A stretch of 64,000 bases of DNA from Vibrio navarrensis (GCF_015767675.1 NZ_CP065217.1:3470272-3534271); one strand, 5' to 3'; positions 1-12,545 are shown, counted from the stretch's first letter. Notes: generated from the letters alone by a model not told the origin. Numbers and translations are program-made.

Positions 1-90
1 CACTTGAATGTGTTTGTTGGTGTTTGTCTTAAAGACAAACATTGAGAACTTTACAAACAACAATAAATTGTTGTTTTGTCAGCTTTCCAA

Positions 91-104
91 ATTGTTAAAG
101 AGCA
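91..104 (-). promoter_or_regulatory. rrn spacer boxA antitermination element
   Basis: Reads TGCTCTTTAACAAT on the minus strand, matching the boxA of ribosomal RNA operons. It lies between tRNA-Ala and the 23S gene expected beyond the left edge. NusB/NusE bind boxA in nascent RNA to resist Rho termination. A second copy sits in the leader near 2124-2136. Confidence 0.7.
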
Positions 105-156
105 AGATTTCTTTCGAAACCATGTTTAAAAGCACTATCACTAATGCACTTAAAGA

Positions 157-232
157 TGGTGGAGCTATGCGGGATCGAACCGCAGACCTCCTGCGTGCAA
201 GGCAGGCGCTCTCCCAGCTGAGCTATAGCCCC
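157..232 (-). tRNA. tRNA-Ala (TGC)
   Basis: A 76-nt tRNA on the minus strand, beginning GGGGCTATAGCTCAGC and ending in an encoded CCA. The acceptor stem GGGGCTA pairs with TAGCTCC (with a G-T pair), the anticodon is TGC and the T-arm GGTTCGATCC is present. It is the second spacer tRNA of the rRNA operon, the usual Ile-Ala pair between 16S and 23S in gammaproteobacteria. Confidence 0.97.
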
Positions 233-240
233 ATCAGTAG

Positions 241-317
241 TGGTGGGTCTGAGTGGACTCGAACCACCGACCTTACGCTTATCAGGCGTACGCTCTAACC
301 ACCTGAGCTACAGACCC
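241..317 (-). tRNA. tRNA-Ile (GAT)
   Basis: A 77-nt tRNA on the minus strand, beginning GGGTCTGTAGCTCAGG, with anticodon GAT, T-arm GGTTCGAGTCC and encoded CCA. The acceptor stem GGGTCTG/CAGACCC is perfectly paired. It lies directly downstream of 16S in transcription order, as in rrn operons with an Ile-Ala spacer. Confidence 0.97.
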
Positions 318-379
318 ACTAAATGCTCTAATCTAAACCATATCAATCTGTGTGGACACTCATCGCAATAATCATCGTA

Positions 380-1938
<1,559 letters not shown>

Positions 1939-2123
1939 AAAAGTTTTTTGAAGCTTGCGCTTCGGCTCAATGAATACTGATAAGTTTCTAGTCCCTAGAA
2001 GCTAGTTCCTAGAAAACTTGAATTGACTGTGCTCGATACCGAAGTATCAAATTGGTCACTCAGTTCATTGATAAATCTTTTGGATTATCATCAACGAGTG
2101 CCCACACAGATTGATAGGTTTAT

Positions 2124-2136
2124 ATTGTTAAAGAGC
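2124..2136 (-). promoter_or_regulatory. rrn leader boxA
   Basis: Reads GCTCTTTAACAAT on the minus strand in the 16S leader, 186 bases upstream of the mature 16S 5' end. It is the leader antitermination signal. The leader segment just downstream (CAATCTGTGTGGGCACTCG) resembles the sequence after 16S near 340-365, which fits an RNase III processing stem around 16S. Confidence 0.7.
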
Positions 2137-2180
2137 TTTCTTCCTGCTTCAGTGACTGAGTCACCGTGGAAGAGGCGGCC

Positions 2181-2208
2181 ATTTTAGCGAGTTAAGTTTT
2201 TGTGTCAA
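2181..2208 (-). promoter_or_regulatory. rrn promoter P2
   Basis: On the minus strand a consensus -35 TTGACA (2203-2208) is followed after 16 bp by TAAAAT (2181-2186) and a GC-rich discriminator. This is the promoter nearer the 16S gene. Confidence 0.75.
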
Positions 2209-2307
2209 CCACTTTTTTCAAAACTTTTTCAGGTGAATCACCTGGCTAAAATGCCTTGCTGATTTGCCTTGGTTCCTTATGGAGCCTTGCCGTGTCAGCG
2301 AGGTGGC

Positions 2308-2335
2308 ATTATAGAGATTGCGATCACATTGGCAA
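2308..2335 (-). promoter_or_regulatory. rrn promoter P1
   Basis: On the minus strand TTGCCA (2330-2335), a 16-bp spacer and TATAAT (2308-2313) are followed by GCCACC, the GC-rich discriminator typical of stringently controlled rRNA promoters. The A/T-rich tract upstream (about 2338-2375) is a good UP-element candidate. Confidence 0.8.
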
Positions 2336-2457
2336 GCCATTTTTGCACTTTATTTTGCTTTTTTTGCCTTATGGGTGTTTTTTACGCACAAAAGGGTATT
2401 TTTGCTACTTTAAGTAACCGAAACCTTCGGCCTTAAACCTCAACTCAAGGAGAAATA

Positions 2458-3009
2458 ATGAGCTCAATAAGAAGTTATAAAGGTATTTGCCCACAAATTG
2501 GCGACCGCGTTTACATCGATAGTAGCTCGGTATTAGTTGGTGACATCCAAATTGGCGATGACTCGAGCATTTGGCCACTGGTTGCTGCACGTGGCGATGT
2601 TAACCACATTCGTATTGGCGAGCGCAGCAATATCCAAGATGGTAGTGTTTTGCACGTCACACATAAAAATGCCGCCAACCCCGATGGCTATCCGCTGCTC
2701 ATTGGTAATGATGTCACCGTCGGGCACAAAGTGATGCTGCATGGCTGCACGATAAAAGATCGGGTTTTGGTCGGTATGGGGGCAATTGTGCTGGATGGGG
2801 TAATAATAGAAGAAGAGGCGATGATTGGCGCAGGCAGTTTGGTCCCCCCCGGAAAAGTCTTAGAAAGTGGCTTTCTTTATGTAGGCAGCCCAGTAAAGCA
2901 AGCTCGTCCTTTAACCGACAAAGAGAGAGCATTTCTACAAAAGTCCGCGGATAATTACGTGCAAAACAAAAATGACTACCTCAACCAAGTAAAAGTCATC
3001 AACCAATAA
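2458..3009 (+). CDS. yrdA: gamma-carbonic-anhydrase-like hexapeptide protein YrdA
   Basis: A 183-residue left-handed beta-helix protein of the gamma carbonic anhydrase / YrdA family. Hexapeptide repeats (IGD-, IGE-, IGN-type turns) run over about residues 15-150. The three expected metal ligands are visible as His66, His90 and His95. Members are cytosolic trimers that bind a metal; enzymatic activity of the YrdA branch is not settled. The ATG follows AAGGAG by 6-7 bases. It is transcribed away from the rRNA operon and converges on yrdB, overlapping it by 11 bp. Confidence 0.93.
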   Translation: MSSIRSYKGICPQIGDRVYIDSSSVLVGDIQIGDDSSIWPLVAARGDVNHIRIGERSNIQDGSVLHVTHKNAANPDGYPLLIGNDVTVGHKVMLHGCTIKDRVLVGMGAIVLDGVIIEEEAMIGAGSLVPPGKVLESGFLYVGSPVKQARPLTDKERAFLQKSADNYVQNKNDYLNQVKVINQ

Positions 3010-3262
3010 CAATGTGGCCTTCGTCATCGAAGGCTTCCTCTTCAATGAGCTCTTCGGCTATTTCTTCAAGATCAAAACGACACTGAGCAAATACACTTAG
3101 CGCCTGTTCTTGGTTCGCAATCGTCGTCATGGTTAATTGCTCTAACTTCGCTTTCTCGACAAAGCACTGAATCAAAGCCCCAGATTGCTGCGCAGCAAAC
3201 TGCACCACCTGACGCTTCTCATCCCAACTCTGTATATTGGGGAACAAAATGGCTTGGTTCAT
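2999..3262 (-). CDS. yrdB: DUF1488 family protein (YrdB-like)
   Basis: An 87-residue acidic protein matching the DUF1488/YrdB family, which is usually next to aroE in enterics and vibrios. No catalytic motif or membrane segment is visible; the C-terminal half is rich in Glu and Asp (EEIAEELIEEEAFDDEG). Its function is unknown. It sits 3 bp downstream of aroE on the same strand, so the two are probably co-transcribed. The 3' end overlaps the end of yrdA on the other strand. Confidence 0.85.
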   Translation of the reverse strand: MNQAILFPNIQSWDEKRQVVQFAAQQSGALIQCFVEKAKLEQLTMTTIANQEQALSVFAQCRFDLEEIAEELIEEEAFDDEGHIVIG

Positions 3263-3265
3263 TGA

Positions 3266-4099
3266 CTACTGACCTTCTAGGTTTTTGCGTAATTCACGTA
3301 ATATCTGCTTTGCGCTCGGCCGCAAGCCGCGCCACAACATAAAACTTTCCGCCGCTTGGTTGACCAACATTCCCAAGCCGTCATACGCTTGGGCTACACC
3401 ATGCGTTTTAGCCCATTGGTTAAATGTCGTGTCTCCTTTGCCATACATCATGTCGTAGCTAATGCTGCTGGTGGTAAATATAGCGGGGCTGACAGAGGGG
3501 AGCTCATCACTCAAAGAAGCGGACGTGGAATTGATAATGACATCGTACCCTTCCTCAATCGCACTCATCGCTTTTGCCATGACTGGCCCATAGGGAGAAA
3601 ATAGCTCCGCAAGCGCCTGTGCTTTGACGAAGGTGCGGTTGGTAATAGTCAATGATGCGGGCTGCTGTTGCAACAAAGGCAGGATCACCCCCCGCGCGGC
3701 GCCACCAGCACCGATTAACAAGATTTTTGCGCCACTAAGCGACACTTGATACTGCAATAAATCTTGCACTAACCCTGCACCATCGGTGTTATCACCAATG
3801 ATCTCACCGTCATCAAGTTTCTTTAAGGTATTCACGGCCCCTGCCAGTTGCGCGCGCTCGGTTAACCGATCCGCCAATTGATAAGCCTCTTCCTTAAACG
3901 GCACCGTCACATTACACCCTTTTCCACCTGTGGCAAAAAAGGCGTTTGCGGCGGACTGAAAACCATCCAGCGGAGCGAGCTCTGCGGTATAGCTTAAGGA
4001 CTGATTGGTTTGGCGAGCAAACAGGGTATGGATAAACGGCGATTTACTGTGCCCGATCGGGTTACCAAACACCGCATAGCGATCAAGTTGCTGGGTCAT
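3266..4099 (-). CDS. aroE: shikimate dehydrogenase AroE
   Basis: NADP-dependent shikimate dehydrogenase, 277 residues, reducing 3-dehydroshikimate to shikimate in aromatic amino-acid synthesis. The substrate domain shows GHSKSP (16-21) and VTVPFKE with the catalytic Lys69; Asp106 lies in GDNTDGAG. The nucleotide-binding loop GAGGAAR is at 130-136 and an NRT motif follows, as expected for NADP preference. Length is normal (E. coli 272). It lies in a minus-strand cluster with hemF upstream and yrdB downstream. Confidence 0.97.
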   Translation of the reverse strand: MTQQLDRYAVFGNPIGHSKSPFIHTLFARQTNQSLSYTAELAPLDGFQSAANAFFATGGKGCNVTVPFKEEAYQLADRLTERAQLAGAVNTLKKLDDGEIIGDNTDGAGLVQDLLQYQVSLSGAKILLIGAGGAARGVILPLLQQQPASLTITNRTFVKAQALAELFSPYGPVMAKAMSAIEEGYDVIINSTSASLSDELPSVSPAIFTTSSISYDMMYGKGDTTFNQWAKTHGVAQAYDGLGMLVNQAAESFMLWRGLRPSAKQILRELRKNLEGQ

Positions 4100-4172
4100 T
4101 TCCTTACCTTAAAAACAAAACAGGGCCATCTAATTCGATGACCCTATCATTATCTCCTTGAGGAGAAAAGCG

Positions 4173-5093
<921 letters not shown>

Positions 5094-5119
5094 TTACTTA
5101 CCTTTGAAGCAATGCAGGG

Positions 5120-5677
5120 TTATCCCTGTCTTAATATTTGTGCGCTTCGCACATCGCGAATTTCACTCGGTTTTGTTCGCCCACCCGTTTCACCAATGAG
5201 TATGGCCTGAACTTTATCGCCCAACTGCTGTTGCACTTGTTCCAAAGTGAGGCAGGCAGGAAGCCCGGACAGATTGGCGCTGGTAGAGGTTAACGGCTTT
5301 GCAAAGGCGATGCACAACTTTTGCACTAAAGGATGATCGCTGACACGCACCGCGACCGTATCATACTGTCCCGTGACCCAAGATGAGGCAGACGTGCTGG
5401 CAGGAACCACCCACGTATACGGCCCCGGCCAGCTTTGCTGCATGCGTTCGATCTCGATGTCAGTCAGAGCGTCTCGGTCGATGTAGGGCCATAACTGGTC
5501 AACATTGGCTGCAATCAAAATCAGCCCTTTATCGACCGGGCGCTGTTTGATTTCCAGCAGCTTACCGATCGCTCTACTGTTATCCGGATCGCAGCCCAAA
5601 CCAAATACCCCTTCGGTAGGGTAAGCGATGACTTCGCCTTGCTGTAAAGCACGCAGTACCTGTTGAAAATTGTCCAT
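5120..5677 (-). CDS. tsaC: L-threonylcarbamoyladenylate synthase TsaC
   Basis: A 185-residue YrdC-domain protein (E. coli TsaC 190). It makes threonylcarbamoyl-AMP from Thr, bicarbonate and ATP for the t6A37 modification of ANN-decoding tRNAs. The motifs GEVIAYPTEGVFGLGCDPD and the STSANLSG strand are present. I chose the ATG at 5677, which gives the family N-terminus MDNFQQVLRALQ; a longer reading frame to 5818 adds 47 residues with no family match and overlaps the purE upstream region. It is divergent from purE. Confidence 0.95.
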   Translation of the reverse strand: MDNFQQVLRALQQGEVIAYPTEGVFGLGCDPDNSRAIGKLLEIKQRPVDKGLILIAANVDQLWPYIDRDALTDIEIERMQQSWPGPYTWVVPASTSASSWVTGQYDTVAVRVSDHPLVQKLCIAFAKPLTSTSANLSGLPACLTLEQVQQQLGDKVQAILIGETGGRTKPSEIRDVRSAQILRQG

Positions 5678-5861
5678 CCCATATCTACCCACTGTTTGAT
5701 TCGTTCTCAGTGTACAAACAATTCTCTCAGTGAGCGAAAAGGAATTACTTGAGCTCAGCGATTGGCGAAGTGACGCAAACGTTTGCTTGGCATCAAAAAC
5801 CCCGTATAATGCGCACAAATTTTATCAGCTCACCCAATTATGCAGCTTGAAGGAGTTTGAG

Positions 5862-6347
5862 ATGAAAGTCGGTATCATCATGGGTTCTAAATCGGATTGG
5901 CCAACCATGAAATTGGCAGCAGAAATGCTGGACAAATTTGGGGTTGAATACGAAACCAAAGTCGTTTCTGCACACCGCACCCCTCAACTTCTGGCTGAAT
6001 ACGCGTCCACCGCCAAAGCGCGCGGACTCAAAGTGATCATTGCTGGTGCAGGCGGCGCCGCTCATTTACCCGGCATGACCGCCGCATTCACAAGTTTGCC
6101 TGTACTTGGCGTTCCGGTGCAATCGCGCGCGCTCTCTGGGCTGGACTCGCTCTACTCCATCGTACAAATGCCAAAAGGCATCGCGGTTGGCACATTGGCG
6201 ATCGGTGAAGCAGGGGCGGCCAACGCAGGGTTATTAGCTGCGCAAATTCTCGGCACCCATGATGAGGCTATTATGGCAAAAGTCGAAGCGTTTCGCGCCG
6301 AGCAAACCGAAAGCGTCCTTGCTCATCCAAATCCGGCCGAGGATTAA
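5862..6347 (+). CDS. purE: N5-carboxyaminoimidazole ribonucleotide mutase PurE
   Basis: Class I PurE, 161 residues, converting N5-CAIR to CAIR in purine synthesis. The N-terminus [17 protein letters not shown] carries the phosphate-binding loop, and SAHRTP (36-41) holds the active-site His38. [11 protein letters not shown] follows. The ATG at 5862 has GAAGGAG about 8 bases upstream and gives the family start; an upstream in-frame extension to 5730 was discarded. purK begins 4 bases after the purE stop, so the two form an operon. Confidence 0.97.
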   Translation: MKVGIIMGSKSDWPTMKLAAEMLDKFGVEYETKVVSAHRTPQLLAEYASTAKARGLKVIIAGAGGAAHLPGMTAAFTSLPVLGVPVQSRALSGLDSLYSIVQMPKGIAVGTLAIGEAGAANAGLLAAQILGTHDEAIMAKVEAFRAEQTESVLAHPNPAED

Positions 6348-6351
6348 TCCC

Positions 6352-7485
6352 ATGCATGTACTGGTTCTTGGTGCGGGTCAATTGGCTCGCATGATGTCTC
6401 TGGCTGGTGCGCCACTGAATATTCAGATCTCCGCCTACGATGTGGCAAGCGGTAATATCGTCCACCCTCTGACTCAGCACCTGCTCGGCTATGGCTTAGA
6501 AAATGCCATTGAACAAGTCGATGTGATTACCGCAGAGTTCGAGCACATTCCCCATGATGTACTTGATGTGTGTGAAGCGAGTGGCAAGTTTCTACCTAGC
6601 ACGCAAGCGATTAAAGCTGGTGGTGATCGTCGCTTGGAAAAAGCGTTGTTGGATAACGCAGGTGCGCGCAATGCAAACTACTACATCATTGAGACGCGTG
6701 AAGATTTTTCTCGGGCGATAGAGCATGTCGGTGTACCTATGGTGCTCAAAAGCGCCTTGGGTGGCTATGATGGCAAAGGCCAGTGGCGCTTGAAAGACGC
6801 CACTCAGGCGGAGGCTATCTGGAAGGAAATGGCCGAATGCATTGCGGCCACGCCAACCCAAGCGATTGTCGCTGAAGAGTTTGTCCCTTTTAACCGTGAA
6901 GTCTCGTTAGTCGGCGCACGAGCCAAAGATGGCCACGTCGAAGTGTATCCTTTAGCGGAGAACGTACACACCAACGGCGTTCTGAGCCTTTCCACCGCAA
7001 TTGATGCGCCAGAGCTGCAAGCCCAGGCAAAGCAGATGTTTACCGCGGTCGCGGAGAGCCTCGATTACGTGGGTGTGCTGGCGCTGGAGTTTTTTGATGT
7101 CGATGGGCAACTGCTGGTGAATGAAATCGCGCCTCGAGTACATAACTCTGGCCATTGGACACAGCAGGGCGCGGAGACCTGTCAGTTTGAAAATCATCTG
7201 CGTGCCGTATGTGGCCTGCCACTTGGCAGTACCAAGCTGGTGCGTGAAACGGCGATGATCAATATTCTCGGCGAAGAGAGTTTGCCTGAGTCGGTGCTCG
7301 CGATGGCTGGCTGCCATGTTCATTGGTATGGCAAAGAAAAACGGACTGGACGCAAGATGGGACACATCAATGTGTGCGGTGACTACAGCGGTGAACTGCA
7401 ACGCCGTTTGTGCGCGTTAGCCAAAGTGCTGGACGCCGATGCGTTTCCGGCCGTGCAAGCCTTTGCCAGCAAATGGCGTGATTAA
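6352..7485 (+). CDS. purK: 5-(carboxyamino)imidazole ribonucleotide synthase PurK
   Basis: An ATP-grasp enzyme of 377 residues that carboxylates AIR to N5-CAIR with ATP and bicarbonate, feeding PurE. The N-terminal pre-ATP-grasp domain starts [14 protein letters not shown], the loop GGYDGKGQW binds nucleotide, and [14 protein letters not shown] is the C-terminal ATP-grasp signature. The start at 6352 gives the family N-terminus; the frame extends upstream into purE but that part is not family sequence. A hairpin terminator follows at 7511-7542. Confidence 0.97.
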   Translation: MHVLVLGAGQLARMMSLAGAPLNIQISAYDVASGNIVHPLTQHLLGYGLENAIEQVDVITAEFEHIPHDVLDVCEASGKFLPSTQAIKAGGDRRLEKALLDNAGARNANYYIIETREDFSRAIEHVGVPMVLKSALGGYDGKGQWRLKDATQAEAIWKEMAECIAATPTQAIVAEEFVPFNREVSLVGARAKDGHVEVYPLAENVHTNGVLSLSTAIDAPELQAQAKQMFTAVAESLDYVGVLALEFFDVDGQLLVNEIAPRVHNSGHWTQQGAETCQFENHLRAVCGLPLGSTKLVRETAMINILGEESLPESVLAMAGCHVHWYGKEKRTGRKMGHINVCGDYSGELQRRLCALAKVLDADAFPAVQAFASKWRD

Positions 7486-7510
7486 TTCAATCGCTGATGA
7501 TAACGAAGAT

Positions 7511-7542
7511 AACAAAGGAGCACATGGCCCCTTTGTTGTTTA
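7511..7542 (+). terminator. terminator after purEK
   Basis: AACAAAGG and CCTTTGTT arms enclose a short loop with additional GC/GGC pairing and are followed by a T-rich tail. It lies between the convergent purK and yrdD genes. Confidence 0.6.
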
Positions 7543-7552
7543 ATCGTCCTCT

Positions 7553-8131
7553 TTAGGATTCAGTACCACTCGATTGCACATGCTGGCACTTACGATCTGC
7601 GCACTGATATTTCACCCCGTGAGCGGATTTCTTCTCCACCAATAAAGCAAAACCGCACTGCTCACAGCGCCCTTTCACTGGGGCTTGATTGAGCGCGAAT
7701 TTGCATTTTGGGAACTGATCGCAGGCATAGAAGGTTTTACCAAAGCGATTTTTCCGTTCCAGCAAATGGCCTTTTCCGCATTCAGGGCAAGCGAACAACA
7801 CCTTTTGATCTCTGGCTTCAACTGGATTAATCGATTCGATATGATGGCACTGCGGGTAAGCACTGCAACCGACAAACATGCCATAACGCCCCTGACGCAG
7901 CACCAACTCTTGACCACACTCTGGACAGGCGACGCCAAGTTCTTTAACGATATGACCGTCATTGTGATGCAGCGCTTTGATGTAATCACACGCGGGATAG
8001 TGGCCGCAGCCAAGGAAAGGACCGTGTTTACCGTGCTTTAACACCAATTCTCCACCGCATTTCGGGCATGGCTCACGCTCTAATGCGTGTTCATGCGCCG
8101 GAAATAGGGTGTGGTCGATTTTACTACTCAT
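7553..8131 (-). CDS. yrdD: topoisomerase-type C4 zinc-finger protein (YrdD-like)
   Basis: A 192-residue protein made of four zinc ribbons related to the C-terminal fingers of topoisomerase I. The Cys sets are C22/C25/C42/C48, C69/C72/C89/C95, C115/C118/C137/C143 and C156/C159/C177/C182, so all four look able to bind metal. There is no topoisomerase catalytic domain, and the role is presumably single-stranded DNA binding. It sits downstream of dprA and smg on the same strand, the order seen in E. coli (smf-smg-yrdD-tsaC). Confidence 0.9.
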   Translation of the reverse strand: MSSKIDHTLFPAHEHALEREPCPKCGGELVLKHGKHGPFLGCGHYPACDYIKALHHNDGHIVKELGVACPECGQELVLRQGRYGMFVGCSAYPQCHHIESINPVEARDQKVLFACPECGKGHLLERKNRFGKTFYACDQFPKCKFALNQAPVKGRCEQCGFALLVEKKSAHGVKYQCADRKCQHVQSSGTES

Positions 8132-8152
8132 AGATACCGTGCAGGGAAAGCG

Positions 8153-8632
8153 TTAATGCAAAATGCCTTGTTCTTTGGTGTACAACAGCTCTTCCATCAG
8201 CGTGTAGGCGTTTTCATTGCCGGGCACATTAAACAGCACCATCAGAATAATCCACTTGAGATCGTCGAGCTCAAATTCGTTGGTTTCGAGCCCCATCACC
8301 CGATCGATCACCATTTCACGGATTTCGGTGGTCAGCACATTAATTTGCTCGAGAAACAACAGAAAGCCACGACTTTCGAGATCCAATCGTTGCATTTCCT
8401 GCGCCGTATAGATACGGGTAGACGCGGTGGCACTACAACGCGAAATGGCTGAGTGCGCATCGCTTTGCTGCAACGCGGCGAGCTCTTCTAACCAAAGAAG
8501 GGCTTTATAGATATCTTGTTGGTGAAATCCCGCTCGAAGCAGTTCTTCTTCAAGCTCATCTTGATCCACTTGCAAATCTGCATCGCTATGGATGTAAGTT
8601 TCAAACAGATACATCAGTATATCCATCATCAT
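8153..8632 (-). CDS. smg: DUF494 family protein Smg
   Basis: A 159-residue Smg/DUF494 protein. The N-terminus [12 protein letters not shown] is the family signature, followed by helical, acidic sequence ([16 protein letters not shown]). Its function is unknown. The exact start among three successive Met codons is uncertain; by comparison with E. coli ([12 protein letters not shown]) the second Met (8629) is as likely. It is 2 bp downstream of dprA and probably translated from the same mRNA. Confidence 0.92.
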   Translation of the reverse strand: MMMDILMYLFETYIHSDADLQVDQDELEEELLRAGFHQQDIYKALLWLEELAALQQSDAHSAISRCSATASTRIYTAQEMQRLDLESRGFLLFLEQINVLTTEIREMVIDRVMGLETNEFELDDLKWIILMVLFNVPGNENAYTLMEELLYTKEQGILH

Positions 8633-8634
8633 AG

Positions 8635-9738
8635 CTAGCCCCTCCCCCTTCGAATATAGCCACCGTTAATTGCAACAACATGTCCTGAAAGCTCAAGCTC
8701 TAGGAGCTGCATCATGACTTCTTGCACAGGTATATTGGTCCTGTTTGCCAGAATATCAACTGGTGTCGCCTCACTTCCTACGTTAGCTAACAGCTCAGAA
8801 AATGGCAATTGTTCTTCGGTATTAAGTGGAGAAAATAAATCTCCCGTTTGCTGCTGATAAGACCAATCCAGTAACGATTGTATTTCACGCAAGATGTCAT
8901 TGGGCTCAGAGACTAAGCACGCCCCGTTTTTGATCAGTTGATTGCCACCTCGGCCATTCACCGAAGAAATCGAACAAGGCAGAGCAAAGACTTCTCGCCC
9001 TTGCTCTGCCGCATAACGAGCGGTGATGAGTGAGCCGCTTTTTTCAGCCGCTTCCACAACCAACACCCCCAGCGCCAAGCCACTGATAATACGATTACGG
9101 CGAGGGAAGTTCTCCGCACGGGGTTTAGCATCAGGGCGAAACTCAGACACCAGCGCACCTTGCTCGGCGATTCGTTGCGCCAACTTGCGATGGCGAGCGG
9201 GATAAATGTGTTCGAGCCCTGAGCCTAGCACGGCGATGGTGTCACCACCTGCATTGAGTGCGCCATCGTGAGCGTGGCCATCAATACCCAGCGCTAAACC
9301 ACTGGTCACCGCAAGCCCCTGTTGAACTAAAAACTCCGCAAACTGCCGAGCATGCTGTAGCCCTTCTAGACTGGCATTGCGACTACCAACCATCGCAAGT
9401 TGCGGCTTGCTCAGTGCGCCCACCTCCCCTTTAACAAACAGATAAGGCGGCGCGGCTCCAGCTTCTTTAAGCAGTGGCGGATAATCGTCATCGACTAAGG
9501 TGAGAATGTGATGACCTTGTTGCAGTTGCCAAGTCAGTGACGCTTCCACATCGCGGCGAGCCTCTTGCCGCAGATAGGCGAGTTGAACGGCAGAAAACCC
9601 CAAATTGAGCAATGCATTATCTGAGTAGGCGAGAATATTGAGCGGAGAATCAATACTGAGTAATTTGGCTAATCGTTTTACCCCGATCTGCGGCGTAAAA
9701 CTTAAGCTTAACCAAGCGATCAGTTCTTGCTCTGACAT
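8635..9738 (-). CDS. dprA: DNA-processing protein DprA (Smf)
   Basis: A 367-residue DprA. It binds incoming single-stranded DNA during natural transformation and loads RecA. An N-terminal helical domain (1-75) precedes the extended Rossmann core, with [22 protein letters not shown] and [19 protein letters not shown] in order, and a C-terminal winged-helix-like DML1 segment from about 305. The gene looks intact, whereas the competence helicase gene comM in the same window is disrupted. It overlaps the LysM gene upstream by one base. Confidence 0.96.
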   Translation of the reverse strand: MSEQELIAWLSLSFTPQIGVKRLAKLLSIDSPLNILAYSDNALLNLGFSAVQLAYLRQEARRDVEASLTWQLQQGHHILTLVDDDYPPLLKEAGAAPPYLFVKGEVGALSKPQLAMVGSRNASLEGLQHARQFAEFLVQQGLAVTSGLALGIDGHAHDGALNAGGDTIAVLGSGLEHIYPARHRKLAQRIAEQGALVSEFRPDAKPRAENFPRRNRIISGLALGVLVVEAAEKSGSLITARYAAEQGREVFALPCSISSVNGRGGNQLIKNGACLVSEPNDILREIQSLLDWSYQQQTGDLFSPLNTEEQLPFSELLANVGSEATPVDILANRTNIPVQEVMMQLLELELSGHVVAINGGYIRRGRG

Positions 9739-10835
9739 TACGGCTCCTGAGCAGAGGGACGCGGTTGATGAGCTTTGGGCGGCACAACGATAATGTCTCG
9801 GGTGATCGGTTTATTGCTGCGAGTAATCAAAGCAAGACTAAAATAGTCGTAAGGGCGGATCACCATCAGTTCGCCAACGCGCGTTTGTGGCAAGGTGATG
9901 GCTTCGTCAGCCGAACCGGATTCATAGCTAAAGGCATCATCTCGGCGATACACCTCAGCCGAGGAGTTATACAACTCAAACATATGCCCTTGACGCAGAT
10001 TGTCCGCCGAACCTTTATCCAAAATTACCACCTGATTTGGCGCGCTGTAATCAATGCCATCAATATTGCCAAGCATTTTCACCGCTAACCCTTGCGGTGC
10101 CGGAGAAGGATAAAAGGTTGCAGAAAGGGTATTGAGCTGAGTTTCTGAGACGGGCAAAGCAATGTCATTCAGCAAGACTTCTTGGCGAAGGGCTGTCACT
10201 TCAAGACTCGAATAGTCTTCAGCACTTTGACGAAGCTTCCCTTCTGCGACCACACGCAGCGCAACCACTGGCGATGATTGATCGTCACGGGTAAACTCGG
10301 CCACCACACGGTAGATGGCCCACTGCTTTTCACTGTGTTGGCCGCTGATAAACAAGCTCTCTTCTTTTGCGAGATATTGATGCCCCTCACTGGTGCCCAT
10401 CACTCGAGCGACCGTGGCGAGCTTTTCCTTTTCTAATAAGCGATCCGATTGGAGATAAGGGAGCACTAAGCTTTCCACCACAACCGGCAGAGCTTTCTTC
10501 TCGGTAATGCGCGCTTTGGGGCTCAAGGTGACCACGGGTTTTAAACTCAGCATCGGCTGACCATTTTTCCACACCAGCGACAACTTATCGCCCGGATAGA
10601 TCAGGTGAGGGTTCTCAATCTCCGGGTTAATCTGCCATAAACGTGGCCACAACCAAGGGCTGTCTAAGTAGAGCGCGGAAATATCCCACAAGGTATCGCC
10701 CTTCACCACCACATAGGTTTTCGGTGCATCCGCTTTAATCGCCAAAGGCACCGTTTCGGCCTGAGCCATTAACGTAGCGGTACAAAACAGAGGCAATAAT
10801 ATGGCGCGCGACAGCGCTTTAATGGCTAGCTTCAT
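9738..10835 (-). CDS. LysM domain secreted protein
   Basis: A 365-residue protein with a Sec signal peptide (about 1-27, cleavage near AQAETV). One LysM peptidoglycan-binding domain follows at about residues 41-88 (YVVVKGDTLWDISALYLDSP, ending YPGDKLSL). The rest is beta-rich and unassigned; the C-terminus is Pro-rich. Homologous LysM genes commonly sit beside dprA and divergent from def in vibrios. It is probably periplasmic and bound to the cell wall. Its molecular role is not known. Confidence 0.88.
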   Translation of the reverse strand: MKLAIKALSRAILLPLFCTATLMAQAETVPLAIKADAPKTYVVVKGDTLWDISALYLDSPWLWPRLWQINPEIENPHLIYPGDKLSLVWKNGQPMLSLKPVVTLSPKARITEKKALPVVVESLVLPYLQSDRLLEKEKLATVARVMGTSEGHQYLAKEESLFISGQHSEKQWAIYRVVAEFTRDDQSSPVVALRVVAEGKLRQSAEDYSSLEVTALRQEVLLNDIALPVSETQLNTLSATFYPSPAPQGLAVKMLGNIDGIDYSAPNQVVILDKGSADNLRQGHMFELYNSSAEVYRRDDAFSYESGSADEAITLPQTRVGELMVIRPYDYFSLALITRSNKPITRDIIVVPPKAHQPRPSAQEP

Positions 10836-10973
10836 GATTAAGTTCCCTACTCCAAGAACGGGAGTAACACGCGGAAATTGGTGTCAGGATGCTGTCATTT
10901 AGGCTATAAAATGTCTAGAATTGAGCCAACTAGGTTTGTGCTGTTTCGGCACGCTTCAACATTTTGAGTGTAT

Positions 10974-11486
10974 ATGTCTGTATTGCAAGTATTAACATTC
11001 CCGGATGATCGCCTGCGCACCGTTGCAAAACCGGTCGAAACCGTGACCCCTGAAATTCAGAAAATCGTCGACGACATGATCGAAACCATGTACGACGAAG
11101 AGGGCATCGGCCTTGCTGCAACACAGGTGGATATCCACCAGCGTATCGTGGTGATTGATATCTCCGAAAACCGTGATCAGCCGATGGTGCTGATCAATCC
11201 AGAAATTTTAGAAAAACGCGGCGAAGACGGCATTGAAGAAGGCTGTTTGTCGGTTCCCGGCGCGCGCGCATTGGTACCTCGTGCGGCAGAAGTCACCGTC
11301 AAGGCGCTGGATCGTGATGGCACCCCATTCACGCTTGAGGCCGATGATTTATTGGCGATCTGTATTCAACACGAGCTCGACCATCTTCAAGGTAAGTTAT
11401 TTGTCGATTACCTCTCGCCGCTTAAGCGCAAACGTATTCAGGACAAATTAGCGAAAATTAAACGCTACAACGAAAAAAACGCCTAA
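10974..11486 (+). CDS. def: peptide deformylase Def
   Basis: A 170-residue type I peptide deformylase that removes the formyl group from nascent proteins. All three active-site motifs are visible: GIGLAATQ (44-51), EGCLS with metal ligand Cys91, and HELDH with His133, Glu134 and His137. The ATG at 10974 gives the family start MSVLQVL; a GTG two codons upstream is possible. It is followed by fmt after 33 bp, the usual def-fmt operon, and is divergent from the LysM gene. Confidence 0.97.
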   Translation: MSVLQVLTFPDDRLRTVAKPVETVTPEIQKIVDDMIETMYDEEGIGLAATQVDIHQRIVVIDISENRDQPMVLINPEILEKRGEDGIEEGCLSVPGARALVPRAAEVTVKALDRDGTPFTLEADDLLAICIQHELDHLQGKLFVDYLSPLKRKRIQDKLAKIKRYNEKNA

Positions 11487-11519
11487 TACGACCATTTTTA
11501 ATTTAGAAGGAAGTCAGCC

Positions 11520-12467
11520 TTGAGCCAGTCTTTACGTATTGTCTTTGCAGGGACTCCGGATTTCGCCGCCCGTCATTTGGCGGCGTTGTTGTCTTCGGAG
11601 CACGACATTATTGCGGTGTACACTAACCCCGATCGCCCCGCGGGCCGGGGTAAAAAACTGGCCGCGCCGCCAGTCAAAGAGTTAGCCCTAGAGCACAACA
11701 TTCCAGTGTATCAACCGGAAAACTTTAAATCGGCTGAAGCCAAGCAAGCGCTTGCCGACTTAAATGCCGATCTCATGGTGGTGGTGGCTTATGGGATGTT
11801 ACTGCCGCAAGCGGTATTGGACACGCCTAAACTCGGTTGCATTAACGTACACGGTTCTATCTTGCCACGTTGGCGTGGCGCTGCGCCGATTCAGCGTTCT
11901 ATCTGGGCGGGTGATGCCGAAACAGGCGTAACCATCATGCAGATGGACATCGGCCTCGATACCGGTGACATGCTCAAAGTCGCCACTTTACCGATTGAAC
12001 CGAGTGACACCAGCAGCTCGATGTACGACAAACTGGCGCAACTGGGTCCGAAAGCGTTACTCGACTGTTTGAGCGAAATTGCCTCTGGCACCGCCGTGGC
12101 GGTAAAACAAGACGACGAGCTTGCTAACTACGCGAAAAAACTCAGCAAAGAAGAAGCACGCATCAACTGGCAAGACGATGCAGCGCACATTGAACGCTGT
12201 GTACGCGCCTTCAACCCTTGGCCGATCAGCCACTTTAACGTGGCCGAAAACAGCATCAAGGTGTGGCAAAGCCGCGTCGCAGAGCAAACCAGCTCAAAAG
12301 CGGCTGGGACCATTTTGCAAGCAGACAAAAACGGTATATACGTCTCCACTGGCAACGGTGTACTGGTTTTAGAACAGATCCAAATCCCGGGTAAAAAAGC
12401 GATGCCAGTGCAGGATGTACTTAACTCGCGCGCGGCTTGGTTTGAAGTCGGCTCGGTGCTGGTTTAA
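11520..12467 (+). CDS. fmt: methionyl-tRNA formyltransferase Fmt
   Basis: A 315-residue enzyme that formylates Met-tRNAfMet using 10-formyl-THF. Catalytic residues Asn109, His111 and Asp147 lie in [16 protein letters not shown] and MDIGLDTGD. The C-terminal OB-like tRNA-binding domain runs from about 205. The start is TTG at 11520, preceded by GAAGGAAG at good spacing, and it gives the family N-terminus MSQSLRI; there is no ATG or GTG alternative nearby. It is the second gene of def-fmt-rsmB. Confidence 0.96.
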   Translation: MSQSLRIVFAGTPDFAARHLAALLSSEHDIIAVYTNPDRPAGRGKKLAAPPVKELALEHNIPVYQPENFKSAEAKQALADLNADLMVVVAYGMLLPQAVLDTPKLGCINVHGSILPRWRGAAPIQRSIWAGDAETGVTIMQMDIGLDTGDMLKVATLPIEPSDTSSSMYDKLAQLGPKALLDCLSEIASGTAVAVKQDDELANYAKKLSKEEARINWQDDAAHIERCVRAFNPWPISHFNVAENSIKVWQSRVAEQTSSKAAGTILQADKNGIYVSTGNGVLVLEQIQIPGKKAMPVQDVLNSRAAWFEVGSVLV

Positions 12468-12545
12468 TTTTCCGGGCGATGCAATTCGCCTCACTAAGAA
12501 CTTTACGAGGGCAGAGACGCCCTCTTTAACTTTAAGGTACTCAAC

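Noticed and set aside
8..298. A 96-codon ORF on the plus strand
   Set aside because: It runs antisense through tRNA-Ala and tRNA-Ile.
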